Made by a program: the position numbers and the translations under genes
Assembly: GCF_016808335.1 (NCBI RefSeq)
Contig: NC_053149.1
Span: 1,063,596-1,127,595, forward strand
Origin: Panicum virgatum
Lineage: Eukaryota; Streptophyta; Magnoliopsida; Poales; Poaceae
Direction of reading: 5' to 3'
DNA length: 64,000 nt
Part shown: piece after piece, positions 37,390 through 49,390 of the stretch
Position numbering within the stretch: position 1 is the stretch's first letter
How the letters are laid out: each line of letters opens with the position of its first letter
Notes under the pieces: generated by a model
What the model was told of the DNA's origin: nothing
What the model saw: the letters and a program-made list of their open reading frames with translations, nothing else
The model's database searches: none

Positions 37390-40300
37390 CACTATCAGAA
37401 TCTGGAATTGCCTTTGCGGCCAAAAACCGCCAAGGAAACAGTTCTTGACGGCTAACCGCCAAGCAAAATGCGCCAAGAGTAGAGAGCCAAGAAAACTCGA
37501 TTTTCTTGGCAGCCGGCAGCCAAGAAATCTCATTCTTGGCGGTTTGTTCCAGCCGCCAAGTTAATTGTTTTTCTTGGCAGTTGGCAACCACCAAGTTAAT
37601 ACTTTTTCTTGGCGGTTGACAACCGCCAAGTTAATATTTTTTCTTGGCAGTTGAAGACCGCCAACCAAAGGTGTTACCTCGGCGGCCCTCAATTGTCAAG
37701 GTATTTAGTTGTTTCCTTGGCAACTCTTTCCTTGGCTGCCAACCGCCAAGAAAATGAATACTAACAATAAAAAAAACATATCAATAAAATTTTAAAATGT
37801 AGACACATACAATTAACCATGCGTTTAGCAACTCATCTTAACACGTACATCAAAAGCAAGATCTCATTTTCAAAAGCAATAAAATGACTCATCTCCAAGA
37901 TCATTGCAAGTCATTTATCCTACAAGTCTCGAGTAAACACATGCATCTAAATATACAAGACACTTATCATAGTTATCTATAGACCTAGGTTTACTCTCAT
38001 CTCACTACAAAATCATGGAGACCAACTTCTTCCTTATCCAAGTCGTCAAATTGAACCCTGCAAAAGGATAGTTTTCATGACTCAGTTTTACTCAACACAA
38101 ACACATCAGTTCTGAAGACATATCTCAGTAGCCACATCAGACAGATCAGCTGGATTTGCACATTATTTAGACAATATGGTTAAGCCATTGGATGAGTACA
38201 ACCAAATATTGACTTGCTAAAATGCAGATATTTTAAAATTAAGGCTTTTGCAAAATTACAGTTTCCGCCTGTAGTTCCGATTGTTTAACATATGCCAAAC
38301 ATTTACCTATTTTTTCCAACAAATTTTAGATGTTTCAGCAAAGTGATTGATTAGCTACTCCTGGGTCTAAACTGAGGAGGATTGAGTTATTAACCTTTGA
38401 GGCTTGAAGAAGATCCACAGATATTTAATGTAGCTAGCCGGAGAAGAACTGAAGTTTGCAACGCGTTACCAGAAAACAGAGATTTCATGAGAGCTAGAAA
38501 TAGTCACAAAAATAGTTAAAACTGTCACGAAAATAGTCTATACATTGAAGGACGATAGCTATGTTTCAAATAAAAGTAGTGTTGCATCATTTGACAATGA
38601 AGGAAAAGAGCTCAAAGTATCTGGACATCGTGTTGATCATCTTTGCCTTGAAGCCATGGATGACAATTCTCACCTTGCAAAAGGTTTAGCAATATGGCCA
38701 AAGCCCCCTCCAAGGACGTTGGTCCCAGCACAACCATAGCCTGAATTCATCTTCAGAACTCATAAATCCACTACTACATCTGAAAGCAAAATTAAAGAAG
38801 ATTGTGAGATCAGTGTCAATATGATACTGAAAAGACATCAAGAGGAAATGTAGTTTATCACTTAAGGTTGAAGATATAATTTATCACTCACAAACTCAGA
38901 GGAAAGGTAGTTGACAGAGAAACCAAGAGAGATAGAATTACCATCTTTGGTCAGGAATCGTTCATCTCTTCTGCATCATCCAAACATTCTTTTCTAATTC
39001 AAAATAGATAAGGACTAAAGAGTAACTGATGCCTGACCTAATCAACACTCCTTATATGGATTCGAACCGGAACCTGTAGTCTGATGAGCACGCTTCAGAC
39101 TTGACATCGATGGACAGAAACTGTTGGTGCTTGCAGGAAAAAAAAAGTTTACCACCATGTCTTGAATAAGCATGTATCCGGTTGTTAGAATAAGCAAGTC
39201 TACTATATGCTGAATTATTTCTTTGCTACTCTAGTGACATTGTGACTTCCGTTTGCCAAACCTCACATCTCCATAGATTAATCTTTCCATTGGTATTTCC
39301 CTTTCTCTCAAATCCATGTCAACATTGATAAAAACATTTAAGCCAACACTTCAAGTTTATTATGAACATTTCGTCTTGATTATGGGAGATCTTGAACTAA
39401 TAGGAACATTCATGCATGCTAGTCATTCTCGAGGCACTGAAAACACAAGTACCTGGACTCGTGAGGGTGGGGCGCTAGATCCAGAAGAGGAGGTCTCCAT
39501 TCTCGGAGCCTCGCGTGCTGCCTGACGCGGAAGGTGAGAGCACCTGCACACCCGCAGGCCTTGAGCCCTCGCAGTCCCAAGGAGAGGCCGCAGCTGAAGC
39601 CGCCGGGGGCACACCTGCTGGATCTTAACAGACTGCACGACCCTTGGGGGCACCGCCGGAGCTTGACCCCAGCACCTGCCCGTCGGAGCTCGTCGTCAAC
39701 GCCCGCCCTTGGGTGCGCCGCCGGAGCTTGACCCCGGCACCCACCCGAAGCTCACCCTCAACGCCCGCCCTTTGGCGCGCCGCTGGAACTTGGCCCCGGC
39801 ACCCGCCCGTCGGAGCTCGCCCTCAGCACCGTTGGGGTGGGAGGGTGCTGCGACGACTGGCTGCGCCGGGAAAAAAAATTCCCTGCAGGAGGGCTGCGCC
39901 GCCCGAGTGGATCTGAGAGGCTGAAGGGAGGGGAGGAGGATGGAGCTGCTAGGGTTTGTCTGAGCACGTGATTGGAGTCGTTGGATTGGATATGGTCATG
40001 TGGATGGTCAGAAAATATTGGGCTATTTGGGCTTAAATGGGCCTGGCTTACTTAGCGTTTTTTTATTTTTTTTCAGTTAATTGCACCATTATACTATACA
40101 TACCAATATATTTTTGGTATATAATATACTACATATTAGCTGTCTTGTAGAAATTTCAATAATTTCCTAACAGATTTCATATTTTCTACCATTTAAATGA
40201 ATTTCTACGTGGTTATCAAAAGTAATTACATATTGAACTATGTACACCTCCAATAAGATTCCAAAAATTACAAAAAAATTATATTTAGGCTCATATGTTC

Positions 40301-41187
40301 TATTGTAGCCCATGTCCCAGATCTGAATGAAAATTTCAATTGTCTTCTATAGACAATTCAAACTTTTATTTTCAAATTACACCATAATAATTACAATAAT
40401 TCTTAAATTAGGTTGAAAAATTCTACAAATTAACATGACAACATATTTTTGGTCCATAAACTTTCCATAAAAACCTTAGATGGTTTTGATAAAGTGGTAT
40501 CATACATTGTTCATAAAAGAATGGATCTCTCACATAGTTTCTTATAACTCAACTCAAACTTTAAGATTTGAACACCTCATAATATTTTTGAAGTCAAACT
40601 TTAGATGTTGTATATGTTTGAGTGAAATTAATAAGTTTAAGTGTTATAAGTCCATAAGTCAACTCAAACAATTTGTACGATATGAGTTTAAATAAACATA
40701 ACAAGGGCCATATGTGTGTTAGTGATGAACTCAACAAAACATGAAGACTATGTCATATATATTTAAGTGAAAGCAAGTATATCATATATTAAGTCAAAAT
40801 AGGTACTTAACAAGCATACGCTATATATTGTAAGTGAAAAAGTATATAACAAGCATGTATTGTATATTTTAATAAGTGAAAACAAGTATTAACAACCATT
40901 ACCTTGGCCACCAAACCGCCAAGAAAATTCATATTACTTGGCGGTTTAGTCAAATAGCCAAGGAAATTACACATATTACTTGGCGGTTTAGTCCAGCAAC
41001 CAAGAAAATTACATGTTTACTTGGCGGCTTAGCTGAACTACCAAGAAAATGGCACGTTTCTTTGGCAGTTTTGTCGAACCGCCAAGGTATATATTTTTCT
41101 TGGTTGTTTAGTAAGACCGCCAAGAAAATGTTATATTCCTTGGCGGCCCTATTTCGGCCGCCAAGGTAATTCCGGTTTGGGGTAGTG
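37390..41187. mobile_element. CACTA (En/Spm) DNA transposon, probably non-autonomous
   Basis: The element begins CACTATCAGAATC and ends with TAGTG, and a 3-bp target duplication GCT (37387-37389 and 41188-41190) flanks it. The roughly 30-bp inverted ends are imperfect but alignable, both reaching GGAATT and a GCGGCC block. Subterminal zones (about 37410-37760 and 40910-41165) contain many copies of CTTGGCGG or its complement CCGCCAAG in both orientations, the usual transposase-binding arrangement of CACTA elements. No transposase (TNP2) domain was recognised in the 3 kb interior, so it is probably mobilised by other elements. Confidence 0.92.
39423..39967 (-). other. GC-rich insert in the CACTA element, resembling a plant first exon
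   Basis: This stretch is far richer in GC than the rest of the element. On the minus strand it opens with an AAACCCTAGCAGCTCC phrase typical of plant 5' UTRs. It contains about three tandem units of roughly 66 bp (39643-39840) built on GCCGGAGCTTGACCCC. Open frames here translate to Pro/Arg/Ser-rich sequence with no known domain. It may be the 5' end of the element's own gene or a captured host fragment; I cannot tell which. Confidence 0.5.
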
Positions 41188-41190
41188 GCT

Positions 41191-43272
41191 AGAATTTCAT
41201 ACAGCGAGGGAAATTGGTTTAAGTGGCACAAGGGGGCTATTATTCTGGCCTCTATATTAACCCATTTAATTTTTTAATCTATTTGTGTAGAAGTACAAGT
41301 AGAACAAGCTAGCTAGGTGAGTACTGAAATGTGTATATAATTAAAATACTCATATATATACGATAGGATTGAAATTTTAGAGATCAGTAACGTGCATATA
41401 TACGACCTTACTAATCCGCAAGAACTCATATACATGTATACGTGCTCTAGCCAATATAGGTTATTGTTGAGGGAACTTGGCATTTGGAGAATATCGGTTG
41501 CATTGCTTGCTCGGTTGGGTGAAAAGCAAGCATGCACTCACATCATGCATGGCAAGTACAGTAGTGAGTAGTGACGCAGCATGCAGCATATATAGCGCCT
41601 CGTACAGCTGGCTGCGTCGTCGTGACGGTATAGACGTATAGTACGTACGCATCCTCTTGTATACGTACCCACGTTACCATGTACTTATATTTATATACGT
41701 ATCACGTACCACATGTAGTACTAATAATACTCTCTACTTTTTTGCCCCGACGACTTTTGGCTATCTGGAAGAGTGTTTTATGGGTTGGTTTACTTTTCAA
41801 AACACGTACATCAATTCGCACGAACCTCAATTGTAACAGTAGTCCAATCAAATCAAATCACTTTGACTTTGTGGTTACTCAATTTTGAGTCAACTTATAA
41901 AAAATATCTAGAGCTATACAAATGGATGATGATGATGAAATTTTCTTGTTAGAATCAATGGGACTTAATTTGACCAACACAATTACTTCAATAATATTTT
42001 ATTTTTTCGATATCGAATTACTATAATCATAGTTTAATATGAACCTAACTTTGTCAATCAATTTCGTGTCATGCATTAATTTAAAGTAGTTATCTGTTAA
42101 AAATTATCCAAACCAAATGAAATATGCATCAACTAATAATTTCAAACATATGTGTACTCTATGTCATCACGTGCTATACAATTTAATTCCTCAATAGGAA
42201 ATTAAACTCATTAATCCTTGTTGAAGAAGGAAAAAAAAAGAGCCCGTACGTGCTCGTCGCTGAGTCCAAGACAGACTCACCGTCGCCGACTCACCGTGCA
42301 CCCACCAGCGTCAAACTATACGCCCACTAGCTACCATGTGCAGCTACCCTGTTAGGCATATCCTAAGAGAAACGTACGTGTAAATAATAACCACAAAATA
42401 GACGTCTCACCTTGACACGCTGCAAATTCTATCAGGAACACAACACGGACCCATGTATGTAGCGCTCACAAACATGCACACCAACTCACACTTTAAGCAT
42501 GTATCGCATACAAAGTACCAAACAATCGACAAGAAGCATACATCACCGAACGCTGAATAAATAGCCACATTAATAAAATAATGCTAATTTATAAATGATG
42601 GTGCATTTGTACTCCTTTCTATTTTAAAATGTGCTAACCCCAAATCATACATCAGAAGAAAAAAAAAGAGAGAGATAATATTTCCTTCAAGACAACATAT
42701 CAGCAAAAGAAAAAAAAGAGTACGTACTGCACACTTCTTTATTGAATCATCATTTACCAGCGCTTCCTCTTGAGCGTGAACAGTTCGTGCACATGGTATA
42801 TTAATGGCTCTGTTGGGTTCCTTCTCCATCCTAAAATGCACACAAGCCGAGAAAAAAATCTTGTATGCATGAAGTACTAAATGAAATTTATTTGTAAAAC
42901 CTCTTTAAGGATGGGTGTAACTTTTCGTGACAAATTTAATAACAGTAATTAATCGATGATTGTCTACAGTGATGCTACAGTAACTATCCTTTAATCACGC
43001 GGTCAAAGACCTCATTAGATTCTTCAGAGTTCCTAGCGTAGAAGTTGGATGGTCAAAGTGATGAACAGTACCTTTCTAGGATCCTAGAATGGGCATCCAA
43101 ACAGGGCCAATGAATCCAATGGAACAACCAATATGATCACATCACAGCGTGAACAAAAAAAAAAACCAGAAGCTTATACATTCAAATAATGTTACAATAA
43201 GATCATCAAACATGAAAAATCGCAAAAATAGGGAAACAACATATTAGACCGCCCGCGCTCTCGCTCATTCTC
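41191..43272. other. Intergenic region with a probable MITE fragment
   Basis: AT-rich DNA without a gene. At about 42897-43110 a segment ending in a GGATCCTAGAATGGGC...CCAAACAGGGCC phrase and containing AATTAATCGATGATTG and GATGCTACAGTAA resembles a common non-coding grass MITE. I could not confirm terminal inverted repeats or a target duplication. The right end includes the TOM1-like 3' UTR. Confidence 0.45.
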
Positions 43273-46200
43273 TCATGAAGCTTTCTTCGTCTTGGCAATG
43301 CTAAGTAGGTCACCAAAAAGCTTGTCTTCAGGCTTTGTCGGCCGCATAGGTTGCCCCGTGGAGGGTGCAGGGGAGGATGCCGTCTGGTAGGACGAGCTCA
43401 TTCCCAGGTACGAGTTGTCCTGCACTGAGAGGCCATACATCCTCTGAGACAGGTCGTTCGCACCAGGGTACCCATACATTCCCGGCGTTCCCTGGTTGTA
43501 GTAGTGTGCAGCAGCCACCGCGGGATGCTGCATGTACCCCGCCAACCGGCCACCATACATGGGTTGCTGTTGAGGCATTGCTCCGTACTGTGCCCCTGGC
43601 ATCTGTTGTGGGTACATCATGGCTGCCTGCGATCCGCCATACATTTGTGGAGGTTGCATGCCGGGGAATTGCATGCCTGGCATGGACGCTGGAGGTAGCA
43701 AACCAAATTGCTGGTTCCCGAAGCCTGGCTGCATCTGTGCTACGGCAGCTTGGCCAGGTTGCATCGCTTGAGGCAACGAGGCTCCTTGTTGGCTGTACAT
43801 TGGCTGGGTTTGCGGGACTCCCATGTGGTTGATCTGTGGTTGCTGTGGCTGCTGCATGCTGCTGATCTGGCCTGCTGGCAGAGCAGGGATAGGTTGCATA
43901 CCTCCGCCCAATTGGCCATTTGGCAATTCATTGCTTGCTGCTGACTGAGCTTCCCAAGGAGGTGGTGGAAGGGATCCACTTTGATCATCTACAAAATTTG
44001 GACACAATAGTCGTGTTTACAGACATTTCAAAGATGAATACAAAGTGGGGAGGAACAGATACGATACAGAAAAAAAAGGGGTAAAGGTCTGCATGACTTG
44101 CCATACCATAGCTCTGTGCTTGCTGTGGTGGGGGCGCCAAAGGACTGGCAACATGACCATTCCAACCAGAACTCATGTTATTAAACTGGGGTGCCTGGTC
44201 GTATGATGTCCCAGCATTCACAGCACCCCCGTTTGGATACAGCGGCGCCGCCTGCTGAGGCTGTTGTGACTGTAAAGGATGCTGTACTGGAGTATTGTAT
44301 GGCTGTGATCCCGGAATAGTGGAGCTTGAACTGAGACCAAAGGGATCAGCTGGATGAGTGTTGCTGTTAGCAGTGTTATTTTGTGAAAACGCATCGACGA
44401 TTGCTAGCGCATTTTGATTTGATGGAGTAGAGTCAGCAAGAGGATCAGTGACTGGAACAAGCGCAAGCGGATTTTCTGCTGTAGTAGGGGTATCGTCCCA
44501 GCTGAGAAGATCAATGCCAAGATCAGATTTTGGTGCAGAGGTTGCTGTGCCATTTGAAACTGGTGGCGCTGGAAGTGCTAATTGCTCAAAAGGAGATTGG
44601 TCACTTGTACTGTTAAAAGACAATGCAAAGAGAGGGTAGTAATTAGAGCAGTCACATGGAAAAACTAATAAAATAGGACAAAGTATGAAATTTTCCTATA
44701 ATAAGTGGCATGATTAGTTCAGAACATAGAATGCCTAGCTATGAAGGTTACTGAATAAAAAATGAGCCAACAATAGTTAAACTTGCTTTCAGCATTTATG
44801 CACAAAATCAAACAGCACTTATAAACATTATGAAGAATTAAGAATTTGCAAAAGTGGTAGGAGCAAACCTTTGATTTGGCTCATTTTTAGAATCTTGGTT
44901 TGTGGGTTCCTCAATATCTATGAGTCCTTTTTCTTTCTCTTTGTCTTTGTTAGCGTCCTGGTTGGCAGAGTCCTCAGTATCAACAAGTGCTTGCAGAGAC
45001 TTTGGTTTTTTCTCCACTCGGACTGCAATGCCTGCCGCTATTGCATCATGCTTCGCAAGAACACGCTGCAAATCATCATTCAGTGCAAGCCCCTGCGACA
45101 TAAGTTCCTCATCCCTGCAGAATGTGGCAAGCAACATTCTAATATAAGGACAGCTGTTGTCTGGTTGGGCCAAGAAACCACTGATGGTTTTAGAAATGCC
45201 ATTCACTGCCATAAGATATACTGCAAATTCATAGAAAAGTCCACTCACGTGGAAGTATTAACTAGCTGCACCACTCTCTGCTTGTAAGTGCGACATTGAT
45301 CCACAAGCTCCACAATTACCTCCTGCCTTAGTCCCTGTGCATAGCATGTTAAAAATATAATCAATAAGCCTAACAGATCAAGAGGAGATTGATAGGAATA
45401 TAGCTGGGGCATTATTGGTTGAGTATGGCATAAATATTGGAAGTAAACCATGTAATTGCATTTTTAATTAGAGATCAATGTTTTACTTTTATGTGGAATT
45501 TTCATTCATACCACCAGTTGAGGGACACTTTTCATCTATACCATATGGCTAGTCAATGCCATGTAGAGTCAGGTCCGACATGTTAACTGAGACAGGGTGG
45601 TGTTATAAGTAAAAAGAAAATACTCCTACTTATGTTTAGTCCAATCTAAATGGGTAAAACTGATTAGCTAAAGTACATGAGTGCCCAACATGCTCCTAGA
45701 CATAAAACTGAAGGTAGCCATGCTAACAATTATTTTGCATGCTTCAGTACCAGCCCTTACCGCATTACATATACACTCTATGCTTCAGTATTTCAAGTGA
45801 GATCCAATAAATAAAAATGCAAATGTTCCATAGTATGGCATGTTAAGAAGAGAAGCAATAAATTATAATGACATGCTCCACCGTTGGTTGTAACTTTATA
45901 TACATGAAAGAAGTCAATTTTCTGTGCGGCAAGCTTTGATAAAAAAGGAGGCATGCTAAGGGTACTCAGGTACCTCTCTGTTTCCTGGGTCTAAAGCATT
46001 CAGCATCTCTGCTAGCACATCCATGATACCACGAGCATTCTGAATCTCTGACATGCTGCAAATATAAGCATTCATTCAGTGTAAAATACAAATGCATTCA
46101 AAAGAACAGGATGTGTTATTCTCATGGAAATTTGTGTGCCATAGAAAATTTTCTGCTTTGCTCACGCTGTATCCCAAACTCACTAATTGTGTCATTGTGT

Positions 46201-48666
46201 CTATGAAACTGGAATGTGTATGTGCGCCAACTGCCGCCCAGCGGCCTTTATGTCTGCACCACTATGCAGTGGCACAGACACAAATAACAAGTTTGGCATA
46301 TACACAAACATGCATATTCTCAAGAAGTCAAGATATCCGCTAGACACACTACTATAGGCGAAAAGACTAGTTATGGTGTCTTGCGATCAGATTATGCCAA
46401 GAAGATTATCTGGTTATACTGAAATAATATAATGATCTACTACTATTAACAATTTCTAGTTTTTTACATGAAAGATCATGCTATATGAGCACATGAAAAG
46501 TGAATGTAAGTCAAACAATAACAAGTAGATACTACAAAATTATGATAATAATAACGGACAGTTTGCTAGATTTCATTCAGCTTTACCTCAATTAAACCAC
46601 AATCTCAGTAAAAAAAATATTTCGCAGAAGAACTTTACAAAAAACAGTTATCCAAATCTATTATGCATTTTGGAACCATTATTGTGTAGTAAGGGAGAAT
46701 GATGAAACATATCAATTGCGAAGCTCTTTCAGTGAAGAGAATGAATAGAAAAAACATACCAATGCAGAAAATGAAAAGTAAAAGAACATACCTCAAAGCA
46801 GGAAAATCATTGGCAGCAGAAGATTCAGCTTCATCTTGTTGATCCGGACTACGCATATTCCTTGCTGCTTGAGACTGACCGTTAAACAATGGTGCAGGTT
46901 TCTCGGATCTCTTGGGAAATTCAGCTCCAGCTCGCTGCAAGACAAAAAATATAAGATCATAATCGTGTCAAATACACCACAGACCAATTGAGTCAAGTGC
47001 AAGTTTTGAACCGGTAAATCGAATCAGGGTTCAAAACATACCACCAACTCATGGTACGCCGCATAGTATTGCGGATATCTTGCACGTGGCCCCCCAAAAG
47101 CTTCCTGCCATGTATCTATTAGCACCAATACCTTCTCTTTGACACGAGGATCAGACTGTAACATGAAAAGAAAATGCTATCAGAAGTTGCGAATCATTAG
47201 AATAAATTATTGTAGTTTTTAGTGGATCATTAGAATAATTATTATAGTTTTACAAGCATGAAGCACACTGAACCTTCTTCTTCACTATCTTCACCATCTC
47301 ATGCAATATATCTCTCTCTGCAACATGCATGTGGAGTATATCACCACAGTTCTTGATAACAGTTTCCAACAGCTGAAACAGAAAAATACTATCAGAAAGA
47401 TAGTGATGATATTTTGCAACACATACTACAAAAGGTAGTCCTGCACCAGCTACATATCCTGGATCTCCACAAACCATAAATAAATAACGAGTTCTTGAAC
47501 TCGAACCAATAAAAAGAATTGGGCGACGATCATTTATTGGTGGATTGAACAAGGAAATCAAAATCTACAAGTTAGAATTGAGTAAAATTAACAGGGTTCA
47601 AAGGCTAGAATAAATAGTGCAACCATGTTCAGCAAGATCTTAACTATGCTGATGGTGTTGCAGGATGCATGAGTATGATGATTATGTGAGAGTAACTGGG
47701 TAGCCATGAAACACAGGACAAAGACCGGAAATGTAAAGTGCAACATATAACTGAAAACAGAAGAAAAATGCAAATGTATAAGACAGCAGAGAACCAGGGG
47801 TTCGACTTTACGGAAGCAGCATATAGAAACAAAATATCTTTGAAATAACAATTACCAATAGCCCACTGCACCTTTGGAGTAAATGACAAGGTGAAGACAG
47901 ACTTACGGTCAGTGCAAGGAGTTGGACTTTCGGATTTTTGTGCCCAATTCGTTTTTTTAGCGCCTTCACAACATCTTTTGATTGTCTGTTAGAAAAAAAA
48001 GGAGATGAAGCATCAATAACTACCTGGCATTGTGGTTCATTTCGACCAATTGGCAAAGGGATAACAACGAGTCAATTTCTCTACTTTAGAAAAAAGTATC
48101 ATTGTATTTTGCCACTTGACCCAATCAGCAATGAAGAATGAAGCATCAAAGAGCAGTGACCGGCAATTCTCCAATTATCAATATAACGCCGACACAGGAG
48201 AAACTCGTCTAACCGTCCTTTGGGCTTTGGGGAGGGGGGGGGGGGGGGGGGAGGGGGTGGTGGGGTCAAATGGTAGTTGATATTCAGCGCTCTCAACCCA
48301 TGATCCTAATAATTGAAGCATTCAGCAGTCTGGCTGGCATCATCACGCTCAAATTAGGCTGCCGCCATTCCCGGAATCAAGCTGTTTGACGACATAAAAT
48401 CACATTTCATGACGAAACCAGGTCCGCGGGAAGACGGCCACCCCAACCCCAACGCCGGGAAGCTTACGCACCGAATCTGGCAGGGCAACACCGAATCCTC
48501 GGCCGCAAGGGGCGGAATCTGGGTGGGGATCGTGGGTCGGGGGAAGACAAGAGAGCGGGGGGTACCCGGGGTCGCGGTTGCAGATGTCGCAGATCTCCAT
48601 GTTCTTGGCCCAGTCCGGGCCGATGAGCATGTCGCTGGTGGCCCGGTCCACCATGGAGCCCGCCAT
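43273..48666 (-). CDS. TOL: TOM1-like protein (VHS-GAT, ESCRT-0-like ubiquitin-cargo adaptor)
   Basis: TOM1-like (TOL) proteins bind ubiquitinated membrane cargo and pass it to ESCRT for vacuolar sorting, acting at the plasma membrane and endosomes. The minus-strand exons are 48666-48566, 47985-47907, 47372-47274, 47155-47042, 46934-46792, 46055-45974, 45334-45249, 45114-44869, 44609-44107 and 43988-43273, giving 722 residues. The VHS domain is at about residues 5-140 ([46 protein letters not shown]). The GAT domain is at about 180-265 ([23 protein letters not shown]-like [18 protein letters not shown]). A long Gln/Pro/Met-rich tail follows, with LLSWDD and DPFGL-type motifs of the kind that bind clathrin or adaptors. 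The length fits the long Arabidopsis TOLs (TOL6/TOL9 type). The specific paralogue is not resolved. Confidence 0.93.
47986..48565 (-). other. First intron of the TOM1-like gene with a poly(G) tract
   Basis: The intron starts at a GTACCC donor after CNRDPG. It contains an almost pure G run on the plus strand (about 48230-48256, continuing as G-rich to 48265), which is poly(C) in the transcript. Confidence 0.7.
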
Positions 48667-49390
48667 GGCGTGGGCGGCCCTGGCTCCGACGGTGGCGTCG
48701 GCGGGTGGCAGCGGCGGGCGCTGGCCGGGTCGGGGCCGGCGCGATGCCCTGGAGGCTGCCGGGAACCACCACCCTCCACCGCAGCAGAAGCAGGACCAGA
48801 CCAGATTGGGCGCGTTCCTTTCGTGGGTCTTTTTTTTTACGCTGTTTGTGTTTTTTTTCTGCTCTGTTTTTCCTTTCTCCCTTGTGTTTCTGCTCTACGC
48901 GTGTGCCGGAGAAGGAATAAGAAAAGGAGAACGTGGTGTTCACTCTGTTCTGTTCCGTTGTTATGTTGTTCTGCTTCAGCACCAGCTAACAGTGTTTTTC
49001 TCACATCATTTCAACAGCAGGCTCCAGCTTCCAGCCAGCTAATAATATTTTTCTCTCACATCACTCCAGCAGCAACCTCCAACACTAGTACAGCGAACAG
49101 CTGGTTATATATATATATATATATATATGCCGGTGCCAGCGCTAGCTAGGCTGGCCAACCTAACAAATAAAATAAACAGCGTGCCTTTGCCGGCCGCGCG
49201 CCAAACCCAACAACCGCCCACGCAACGGCAACCCAAGCACGAGCGAAATGGACCCAGCCCATCACGGCCCACGCGGCCTGCACCGCGTCCGCAGCCCGCA
49301 AAAACCCCAAGCAAAGGAAAACCCAACGCTTGCTTCCCCATATCCTTCCGCCGCCGCCGCCCTCCCCGTCCCCGAACCCTAACCCCCACC
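48667..49390. promoter_or_regulatory. Shared divergent promoter of the TOM1-like and eIF3L genes
   Basis: The two start codons are 724 bp apart and face away from each other. A long TA repeat (49106-49128) lies about 260 bp before the eIF3L ATG and could supply a TATA function. Between about 48988 and 49090 two imperfect copies of a roughly 53-bp unit occur (AGCTAA..., ATTTTTCTCTCACATCA, CAGCAG...), which resembles a MITE-derived sequence common in grasses. The TOM1-like side is GC-rich. Confidence 0.65.

Noticed and set aside
48409..49149. A 246-codon plus-strand frame
   Set aside because: It is antisense to the first exon of the TOM1-like gene and runs into the shared promoter and the TA repeat.
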